From Bacilli bacterium (GTDB lineage Bacteria; Bacillota_I; Bacilli_A; ML615J-28; CAG-698), in assembly GCA_028691715.1 (NCBI GenBank), contig JAQUYR010000031.1, positions 4,372-13,087 on the forward strand: a stretch of DNA of 8,716 nt, read 5' to 3'. Below the pieces are notes generated by a model that was not told the origin of the DNA, made no database searches, and saw only the letters and a list, made by a program, of their open reading frames with translations. Both the position numbers and the translations under genes were made by a program. Below are positions 1-4,552 of this stretch, one piece after another; position 1 is the first letter of the stretch, and every line of letters starts with the position of its first letter.

Positions 1-405
1 GCTTTTTTGATGATCGATATCGACGATTTCAAATGCTATAATGACCACTTTGGTCACCTAAAAGGGGATACTTGTCTGATAAAGATTGCCAATATCATAA
101 AAATATCATGTGAGAATACCAATTTCTTTTGCTCTCGTTTTGGTGGGGAGGAGTTTGTCATCATCGGTCTTGATAAGACAAAAGAAGAATTGGTGGAACT
201 GACAAAACTTATCTTTAAACGAGTGGATGCAGCAGCAATTGTCAATCCAACTAATTCATCTTATCCATGGGTTACTATTAGTGCTGGTGGAGTGGTTAGA
301 AAAATGTCTGAATATGAGAGCTATCAGGAAATGATAAATATTGCTGATGGCGCTTTATATAGTATTAAAAAAGAGAAAAAGAATGACTATAAAATAGTGG
401 ATTGA
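1..405 (+). CDS. Diguanylate cyclase (GGDEF domain), C-terminal part, 5' truncated by window edge
   Basis: The reading frame is open from base 1 (Ala-Phe-Leu-Met-Ile-Asp-Ile-Asp) to the TGA at 403-405, so the start lies upstream. What remains is nearly a whole GGDEF domain. It begins at the metal-binding IDIDDFK segment, followed by YNDHFGHLKGD, the usual nucleotide-binding helix region. The signature SRFGGEEF (about 43-52 codons in) carries an intact GGEEF active loop, and the domain ends with a typical ADGALYSIKKEKK helix. The family condenses two GTP into cyclic di-GMP. The intact signature argues for activity, but this is inference. No RxxD inhibitory site is present at the expected place, five residues before GGEEF (NTNF there). 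Sensor or membrane domains, if any, are outside the window. A terminator follows directly, so this is the last gene of its transcript. Confidence 0.93.
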   Translation, partial: AFLMIDIDDFKCYNDHFGHLKGDTCLIKIANIIKISCENTNFFCSRFGGEEFVIIGLDKTKEELVELTKLIFKRVDAAAIVNPTNSSYPWVTISAGGVVRKMSEYESYQEMINIADGALYSIKKEKKNDYKIVD

Positions 406-419
406 TTTCTATTAATTTG

Positions 420-445
420 AGCAATGTTTAATCGTTGCTTTTTTT
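420..445 (+). terminator. Rho-independent terminator after the GGDEF gene
   Basis: A 7-bp stem AGCAATG/CGTTGCT (420-426 with 433-439, one G-U pair) closes a 6-nt loop and runs into seven T residues (439-445). It starts 15 bases after the GGDEF stop codon, so it should end that transcript and insulate the small gene downstream. Confidence 0.85.
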
Positions 446-473
446 ATTGCCTAAAATGAAAAACATGCGCACG

Positions 474-517
474 TTTTCATGAAAAAGGAAACTGTTTTCA
501 TGAAACATTTATGAAAA
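474..517 (+). promoter_or_regulatory. Tandem TTTCATGAAA palindromes, probable operator
   Basis: A perfect 12-bp palindrome TTTTCATGAAAA lies at 474-485, and a second copy with core TTTCATGAAA at 496-505. Their centres are 21 bp apart, two helical turns. A degenerate third copy, TTTATGAAAA (508-517), has its centre 11 bp further on and directly abuts the promoter -10 region. Same-face spacing over the -35/-10 region is what a cooperative repressor site looks like. The motif resembles a CodY box (TTTTCWGAAAA) but has a two-base centre, so I do not assign it to CodY. The binding protein is unknown. Confidence 0.55.
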
Positions 518-530
518 TGTGTGTTATAAT
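502..530 (+). promoter_or_regulatory. Extended -10 promoter of the 57-aa peptide gene
   Basis: A consensus TATAAT at 525-530 is preceded by TGT (522-524), giving TGnTATAAT. The -35 at 17 bp spacing is weak (GAAACA, 502-507) and overlaps the second palindrome. The predicted start of transcription is near 537, leaving a leader of only about 20 nt before the ATG at 558. Confidence 0.75.
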
Positions 531-557
531 ACTATCGTAACAGGGAGGTGAATAGAT

Positions 558-731
558 ATGTTAAACACATTAGCATTAATATTAGCAGTATTAGCATTAT
601 TATTCTTTAGTTTTAGAGTAATTGCATTATTACTTAAATACCATAATGACTATTTTAGTTATTGTCGTAACGAAGAGAAAAAGGCTTGTAATTATGAAGA
701 TTACAAATATTGCGATAGTTTGAAAATATAA
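558..731 (+). CDS. 57-aa single-pass membrane peptide, unknown function
   Basis: ATG 558 to TAA 729-731, with a strong ribosome binding site GGGAGGTG at 543-550 placed 7 nt upstream and an extended -10 promoter just before it; these make a real gene much more likely than chance. Residues 3-26 (Leu/Ala/Ile/Val/Phe-rich, one Arg at 20) form a predicted transmembrane helix, partly encoded by repeated TTA and GCA codons. The rest is a polar tail rich in Tyr, Lys, Glu and Asp with three Cys at 36, 44 and 52, an exact C-x7-C-x7-C spacing. No signal-peptidase or lipobox site is evident, so it is probably membrane anchored. By the positive-inside rule the Lys/Arg-rich tail may face the cytoplasm, but this is uncertain. 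I recognise no family. It stands alone between two terminators. It could be a stress or regulatory small protein or a toxin-like peptide; none of these is demonstrated. Confidence 0.7.
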   Translation: MLNTLALILAVLALLFFSFRVIALLLKYHNDYFSYCRNEEKKACNYEDYKYCDSLKI

Positions 732-742
732 TTTTCGCAATA
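708..742 (+). repeat. Inverted repeat spanning the stop codon of the 57-aa gene
   Basis: TATTGCGA (708-715) and TCGCAATA (735-742) are perfect 8-bp reverse complements around a 19-nt AT-rich loop that contains the TAA at 729-731. No convincing T-tract follows (ACCCTTTT), so it is at best a weak terminator; it may be an mRNA-stabilising hairpin. Confidence 0.45.
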
Positions 743-790
743 ACCCTTTTAAAGATAACAATCGTATAGATTGAAAAAATATATATGTGT

Positions 791-821
791 TTTATAGCAA
801 AAGATAGATTATTGCTATAAA
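791..821 (+). repeat. Perfect 10-bp inverted repeat (TTTATAGCAA / TTGCTATAAA)
   Basis: Arms 791-800 and 812-821 are exact reverse complements separated by 11 nt. The arm centres are 21 bp apart. It lies in the 3' region of the 57-aa gene, just before the terminator, and has no T-tract of its own. It is either an RNA hairpin in the 3' UTR or a DNA operator: a possible TTGAAA (771-776) / TATAGC (793-798) promoter with 16-bp spacing would overlap the left arm. Confidence 0.55.
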
Positions 822-826
822 GACGT

Positions 827-860
827 GCTCCAAAAAGCCTAGCTTTAGTGGAGCTTTTTT
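827..860 (+). terminator. Strong Rho-independent terminator
   Basis: GCTCCA (827-832) pairs with TGGAGC (849-854). Inside it AAAGC (834-838) pairs with GCTTT (842-846) around a CTA loop. Six T residues (855-860) follow. This ends the transcript of the 57-aa peptide gene and insulates the HAD-truB operon. Confidence 0.88.
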
Positions 861-862
861 AA

Positions 863-891
863 TTGCATTTTAGAATGAAAAAAGGTATAAT
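863..891 (+). promoter_or_regulatory. Promoter of the HAD-truB-ribF-mtnN operon
   Basis: TTGCAT (863-868, first three bases match the -35 consensus) and a perfect TATAAT (886-891) are separated by exactly 17 bp. It starts 3 bases after the upstream terminator and about 32 bases before the HAD start codon, which has a strong GGGGAGG site at 911-917. Confidence 0.8.
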
Positions 892-923
892 AAAATAAGC
901 GTAATTGATAGGGGAGGATTGTA

Positions 924-1589
924 ATGGAAAAAAACAGATATAAATATGTGATTTTTGATTTAGATGGGACACTGCTTAATACCATCGAAGATATTACTGA
1001 TGCCCTTAATATCGCTTTTTTAAAAAATGGGTTCAAGCCATATACCATTCAAGATGTGAAATATTTTGTTGGAAGCGGTGTTGATACTCTCGTCAAGAGA
1101 TCTCTAGATAAGAGAAGTATTTCTTCAAAATATTATGAGAGTGTAAAAAATATTTATTTGGATGAATATATGAAGTGCCAAAGAAATAAGACCCGACCAT
1201 ATGAAGGAATAATAGATCTTTTAGAGATTCTTAAACGAGAAGGTATAAGAATGGCTGTGGTTTCTAATAAACCACAGATAGATACAGCAAAAGTTGTTTA
1301 TCATTTCTTTGGAAAAGGTATTTTTGATGTAATCATCGGGGCCAAAGAGGGAATGCCACTAAAGCCCAATCCTGAGGTTATCTATGAAGTGATGGCGATT
1401 TTAGGCGCGGATAATCACAATACCTTGTATGTTGGTGATAGTGATATCGATATGAAGACAGCTTTGAATGCTAATTTAAGAAGTGCTGGCTGTACCTGGG
1501 GATTTCGTACGATGATGGAGCTTGTTGAAAACAAGGCATCATACATCGTCAATAGTCCTCTGGAGATTTTAAAAATAATGGATTTATAG
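924..1589 (+). CDS. HAD-superfamily phosphatase, phosphoglycolate phosphatase (Gph/PpaX) type
   Basis: A 221-aa protein of normal length for the Gph/PGMB-like HAD branch. All four catalytic motifs are visible: motif I DLDGTLLNT with nucleophile Asp12 and acid/base Asp14; motif II Ser114 in VVSNKP; motif III Lys147 in LKPNP; motif IV GDSDID at 171-176. Residues about 20-90 form the helical cap inserted after motif I, as in subclass I. The family hydrolyses small phosphoesters in the cytoplasm. Phosphoglycolate (from DNA 3'-end repair) is the usual annotation, but pyrophosphate (PpaX) or sugar phosphates are equally possible from sequence alone. The ATG at 924 is 6 nt after GGGGAGG and is the first in frame after the promoter. 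It is the first gene of the operon, 26 nt before truB. Confidence 0.9.
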   Translation: MEKNRYKYVIFDLDGTLLNTIEDITDALNIAFLKNGFKPYTIQDVKYFVGSGVDTLVKRSLDKRSISSKYYESVKNIYLDEYMKCQRNKTRPYEGIIDLLEILKREGIRMAVVSNKPQIDTAKVVYHFFGKGIFDVIIGAKEGMPLKPNPEVIYEVMAILGADNHNTLYVGDSDIDMKTALNANLRSAGCTWGFRTMMELVENKASYIVNSPLEILKIMDL

Positions 1590-1615
1590 ATATATTTACT
1601 AAAGGAGCAAATATC

Positions 1616-2485
1616 GTGAATGGAGTATTATTGGTTAACAAAGAACAGGGCTTGACATCACAAGATGTTGTTTCTAGAGTAAAAAGAATTTTGAATATCA
1701 AAAAAGCTGGTCATGCGGGTACTCTTGACCCACTGGCAACTGGAGTTGTAGTTGTCCTTTTAGGAGAAGCAACAAAGATATCTAATTATTTGCTTGAGGA
1801 GAGTAAGGAGTATCAGGCTGAAGTCGTCATTGGGGTTGCTACTGACACTGAAGATGCCACTGGGACCATTCTGGCAACAAAAAATGTGAATACTGTTGAT
1901 TCTGTAGATGTGGATAGGATTATTCAGGGGTTAATAGGTAAGCAATTACAGATACCGCCGATGTATTCAGCAATTAAACTGGAAGGTAAAAAACTCTATG
2001 AACTTGCTCGGAAGGGAATTACTATAAAAAGAGAACCAAGGGAGATAGAGGTATTTGATATTAAAAGAACAAACGATATCGAGGTTGTTGATGGAAAGGG
2101 CAAATTTTCATTTGTGACGAGAGTGTCCAAAGGGACCTATATTCGTACATTATGTACGGAAATCGGGAACAGACTGGAATATCCCGCTCATATGAGCAAA
2201 TTAGAGCGGATTTCATCGGGAAATTTTCATATTTCTTCTTCATATACATTAAAAGAAATCAGTGATGGAAAATATAAAATCCTTAGCGCTTTAGATGCTT
2301 TAAAGGGAAGAATGATTGTTGAAATAGATGATAATGAGTATTCCCGGGTTAAAAATGGTATGATTTTAGGCAACAAAGAGAAGTATCAGAACAATGGTTT
2401 AATCATTTTATCATATCATGGTGAATTGGTAGGAATATATAAAAAAACGGAAGAGCATTATAAGGCTGAAAGAGTATGGAATTAA
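1616..2485 (+). CDS. truB: tRNA pseudouridine(55) synthase TruB
   Basis: Converts U55 of the tRNA T-loop to pseudouridine. The 289-aa protein has the TruB N-terminus GVLLVNKEQGLTSQDVV, the HAGTLDPLATG motif with catalytic Asp38, the conserved Tyr66 in KEY, the QIPPMYSAIKLEGKKLYELAR block (112-132) and SKGTYIRTL (171-179). The remaining C-terminus would hold the small PUA-like RNA-binding region, which is poorly conserved. The start is GTG at 1616, with AAAGGAG at 1601-1607 8 nt upstream; residue 2 onwards matches the family start, so no earlier start is needed. The end overlaps ribF by 10 nt, implying translational coupling. The truB-ribF-rpsO-pnp order is the usual Bacillota arrangement, although the nusA-infB-rbfA genes often found upstream are absent and a HAD gene sits there instead. 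Confidence 0.97.
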   Translation: MNGVLLVNKEQGLTSQDVVSRVKRILNIKKAGHAGTLDPLATGVVVVLLGEATKISNYLLEESKEYQAEVVIGVATDTEDATGTILATKNVNTVDSVDVDRIIQGLIGKQLQIPPMYSAIKLEGKKLYELARKGITIKREPREIEVFDIKRTNDIEVVDGKGKFSFVTRVSKGTYIRTLCTEIGNRLEYPAHMSKLERISSGNFHISSSYTLKEISDGKYKILSALDALKGRMIVEIDDNEYSRVKNGMILGNKEKYQNNGLIILSYHGELVGIYKKTEEHYKAERVWN

Positions 2486-3393
2486 TTGAGTTTCACCAAA
2501 ATGAAAAATTTAATATAGGGAAAATTGTCCTCGCTTTAGGGATTTTTGATGGCTTACATCTTGCTCACCAATTGATCATTCAAAAAGCAGTTGCTGAGGC
2601 ACAGAGGTTAAAGATAAAAAGTGCTGTTATGACCTTTGATCCCCATCCTGACTATGTTTTAAAGAAACGAGAAAACAGGGGATATCTAACCCCCCTATCA
2701 GAGAAGAAGAATTTTATGGAGAAAATGGGTGTTGATTACTTAATCATCGTTCCCTTCACTACAAAAATAAGTGAGACTACCGCTGATGATTTTGAAAATG
2801 ATATTCTCAATCGCTTTGATATTGTTAGCATAGTAATCGGGTATGATTACACCTATGGCTATAAAGGACAGGGAACAGCTTTAAAATTAGCTCACAAATT
2901 TAATACTATCATCGTTGATGAACAATTATTAGGTGATGAGCGATATGCATCGGATATTATCAGAAAAAATTTGCTCGAAGGTAATCTTCAAAAAGTTACT
3001 GAAATGCTGGGAAGATATTATAATATCAGTGGTAAGGTCGCAAGAGGTAATCAAATAGGGCGAAAAATTGGTTTTAGGACAGCCAACATAATTCTAGGTG
3101 AAGAATATCAAACATTAAAGATTGGTGTTTATGGGGTAATTGTCACTATTGATGATAAAAAATATTTAGGAGTTTGCAATATTGGTCATAATCCTTCGGT
3201 AAAATATCTTGATGAACCCCGTCTTGAAGTTCATGTTCTCGATTTTGTTGGTGATTTATATTCCAAATATATTTCTGTTGATTTTGTGATGTTCATTCGC
3301 GATGAAAAGAAATTTGCGACTATTGATGAATTAGTCGCCAGAATAAAGGTTGATGTTGATTTAGTCAATCAAAAAATGAGGAGTTTAATATGA
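2476..3393 (+). CDS. ribF: Bifunctional riboflavin kinase / FAD synthetase RibF
   Basis: Phosphorylates riboflavin to FMN and adenylates FMN to FAD. The 305-aa protein has both modules. The N-terminal FMN adenylyltransferase has GIFDGLHLAHQ (22-32, nucleotidyl-transferase HxxH-like), TFDPHP (53-58), GYDYTYGYKGQG (122-133) and SDIIRKNLLEGN (159-170), the latter matching the usual STxIRxxLxxG. The riboflavin kinase module runs from about 183 with ISGKVARGNQIGRKIGF, TAN (202-204), GVYGV, CNIGHNPS and LEVHVLDF, which includes the expected catalytic Glu. One oddity is that the usual GFPTAN reads GFRTAN, with Arg201 in place of Pro; Thr202 and Asn204 (metal/nucleotide contact) are kept. The ATG at 2476 lies inside truB and has only a weak binding site, so it is likely translated by coupling. 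It overlaps mtnN by 4 nt. Confidence 0.96.
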   Translation: MELIEFHQNEKFNIGKIVLALGIFDGLHLAHQLIIQKAVAEAQRLKIKSAVMTFDPHPDYVLKKRENRGYLTPLSEKKNFMEKMGVDYLIIVPFTTKISETTADDFENDILNRFDIVSIVIGYDYTYGYKGQGTALKLAHKFNTIIVDEQLLGDERYASDIIRKNLLEGNLQKVTEMLGRYYNISGKVARGNQIGRKIGFRTANIILGEEYQTLKIGVYGVIVTIDDKKYLGVCNIGHNPSVKYLDEPRLEVHVLDFVGDLYSKYISVDFVMFIRDEKKFATIDELVARIKVDVDLVNQKMRSLI

Positions 3394-4073
3394 GGATTGC
3401 TGTTGTTGGCGCGATGATGGAAGAAGTTGAATATCTGTTACAAGACATTTCCTGCTCAAAAGAGGTAGTAAAAAACGGTTATACTTTCTGGCAAGGTAGT
3501 TATGCAGGCCATGAAATAATTTTAACTGTATCAGGAATCGGAAAAGTAGCGGCTGCTGTTTTATCAACCACCCTTATCAACAATTTTTCACCACTTGATC
3601 TGGTGATCAATATCGGAATAAGTGGAGGGGTTGCCGGGAAGATAACAATTGGTGATGTTGTCACTTTTAACAAGTACGCCTATTATGATGCTGATGTGAC
3701 TTGCTTTCCCTCATATGTATATGGCCAGATTCCTGGTTGTCCAGAAAAATTTCTCGGTGATGAGAAGTTTTTAGCCCTATGTATGATTAATAATGCCAAA
3801 GCAGGAATGGTTCTAACTGGTGATATGTTCTTCACAAAGAAAGAATTAATTAGTGATAAAATAAATAAATATTTCAAGGATGATAATGTCATATCTTTGG
3901 ATATGGAGTCAACGGCCTTTGCCCAAAGTTTTTGGTATTTGAAAGTACCTTTTGCTAGTATCCGGGTTATTTCGGATATAATCGGTAGTGAGGTAAGCCA
4001 ATATGAAGAAAATGTTGAAAGATGTTCAAAAATAGGAAATGTCTTTTTGTTAGAGATTTTAAAAAAGATATAG
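3390..4073 (+). CDS. mtnN: 5'-methylthioadenosine/S-adenosylhomocysteine nucleosidase
   Basis: Cleaves adenine from methylthioadenosine, S-adenosylhomocysteine and probably 5'-deoxyadenosine, clearing inhibitory SAM by-products. The 227-aa length is normal. Diagnostic features seen are IAVVGAMMEEVE with Glu12; SGIGKVAAA (48-56); NIGISGG (74-80); YYDADVT and YGQIPGCP (98-118, substrate-lid region); LDMEST with Glu173; and RVISD with Asp196, the expected catalytic base/acid and ribose-contact positions. The start overlaps the ribF stop as ATGA (3390-3393) and has GAGGAG at 3378-3383 inside ribF. It is inserted between ribF and rpsO, which are usually adjacent in Bacillota. It seems to be the last gene of the HAD-truB-ribF unit, although no terminator separates it from rpsO, so read-through is likely. 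Confidence 0.95.
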   Translation: MRIAVVGAMMEEVEYLLQDISCSKEVVKNGYTFWQGSYAGHEIILTVSGIGKVAAAVLSTTLINNFSPLDLVINIGISGGVAGKITIGDVVTFNKYAYYDADVTCFPSYVYGQIPGCPEKFLGDEKFLALCMINNAKAGMVLTGDMFFTKKELISDKINKYFKDDNVISLDMESTAFAQSFWYLKVPFASIRVISDIIGSEVSQYEENVERCSKIGNVFLLEILKKI

Positions 4074-4080
4074 AAAATGA

Positions 4081-4109
4081 TTTACTTATCACTAAAAATG
4101 TGGTAAGAT
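4081..4109 (+). promoter_or_regulatory. Internal promoter for rpsO-pnp
   Basis: TTTACT (4081-4086) and TAAGAT (4104-4109) are 17 bp apart, with TGG (4101-4103) making an extended -10. The same layout, including the nine bases TTTACTTAT, occurs at the rnpB promoter. An 8-bp inverted repeat (4085-4092 / 4100-4107, one G-U pair if RNA) lies between the two boxes; it has no T-tract, so I do not call it a terminator. Confidence 0.6.
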
Positions 4110-4115
4110 ATATAA

Positions 4116-4186
4116 GTCCTAGTACTCTGACTGACGATTCTCCAACGTTTATCTGGGTTCTTGGCGTAATAATAATATAGGAGGAC
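4116..4186 (+). promoter_or_regulatory. Structured rpsO leader with sequestrable Shine-Dalgarno
   Basis: Three pairings can be read by eye. TCCTA (4117-4121) pairs with TAGGA (4178-4182). TTCTCC (4138-4143) pairs with the Shine-Dalgarno GGAGGA (4180-4185, one G-U). ACG (4134-4136) plus CCAA (4142-4145) pair with TTGG plus CGT (4161-4167). The second and third exclude each other, and both of the first two hide the binding site. S15 is known to repress its own mRNA through leader structures in several bacterial groups, so this is probably its autoregulatory site. The fold is inferred. Confidence 0.5.
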
Positions 4187-4192
4187 AAAATT

Positions 4193-4465
4193 ATGTCATG
4201 TATTTCAAAAGAAAGAAAAGCAGAATTAATTGCAAAATTTGGTAAGAAAGAGGGAGATTCAGGATCTACTGAGGTTCAAATCGCCATTCTTACTGAAGAG
4301 ATTAATCGTTTGAATGATCATTTAAAGGAGCATTTTCATGATTTCCATTCAGGTAGAGGACTACTAAAAAAAGTAGGTCATCGTCGTAATTTACTGAATT
4401 ATTTAAAGAAAAAAGATATTGCTAGTTATCGTGAACTGATAAAAGAATTAAATTTAAGAAAATAA
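4193..4465 (+). CDS. rpsO: Small ribosomal subunit protein S15
   Basis: The 90-aa protein matches the S15 length (about 89). It begins with ISKERKAELIAKFG, then GDSGSTEVQIAILTEEI, the 16S rRNA-contact region HFHDFHSGRGL (47-57, with His47, Asp50, His52 and Ser53) and HRRNLLNYLKKKD. S15 binds the central domain of 16S rRNA early in 30S assembly. The ATG at 4193 has AGGAGGA (4179-4185) 7 nt upstream. It has its own probable promoter and a leader that can hide the binding site, and it is followed after 87 nt by pnp, the conserved rpsO-pnp pair. Confidence 0.98.
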   Translation: MSCISKERKAELIAKFGKKEGDSGSTEVQIAILTEEINRLNDHLKEHFHDFHSGRGLLKKVGHRRNLLNYLKKKDIASYRELIKELNLRK

Positions 4466-4473
4466 GATTAGAT

Positions 4474-4528
4474 AAAAGGGGTATTAGAATACCAAGGGTT
4501 AAATACCAGCGGTGCTTTTACCCTTTTT
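4474..4528 (+). promoter_or_regulatory. Multi-hairpin rpsO-pnp spacer (attenuator or RNase processing site)
   Basis: Hairpin 1 is GGTATT/AATACC (4480-4485 / 4488-4493), probably GGTAT with a TAGA loop. Hairpin 2 runs 4494-4525: AAGGGT/ACCCTT outside, then AAA/TTT, then ACC-AGC-GGT at the tip, and ends in five T residues (4524-4528), terminator-like. An upstream AAAAGGG (4474-4480) can instead pair with CCCTTTT (4521-4527), so two folds compete. In E. coli and other bacteria the pnp leader is cut by an RNase and controlled by PNPase itself. A similar role, or partial termination after rpsO, is inferred. Confidence 0.6.
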
Positions 4529-4552
4529 AATCATTAAAAGGAGAATATATAA

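Noticed and set aside
474..505. CodY box
   Set aside because: The CodY consensus has a single central base (TTTTCWGAAAA); these sites have a two-base centre (TTTTCATGAAAA), which changes half-site spacing.
474..517. CRISPR-like or other array of direct repeats
   Set aside because: Units are only about 10-12 bp, spaced about 10 bp, and only two to three in number; operator sites explain them better.
845..1048. 67-codon minus-strand frame over the operon promoter and HAD start
   Set aside because: It is antisense to motif I of the HAD gene and to the promoter; hydrophobic appearance comes from AT-rich complement.
4085..4107. Inverted repeat CTTATCAC/GTGGTAAG as terminator of mtnN
   Set aside because: No T-tract follows and the arms sit between the -35 and -10 of the rpsO promoter, so a terminator call is not supported.
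3967..4188. 73-codon minus-strand frame over the mtnN end and rpsO leader
   Set aside because: It lies antisense to the well-supported mtnN and to a structured leader, shows no recognisable motif, and I saw no convincing ribosome binding site for it.
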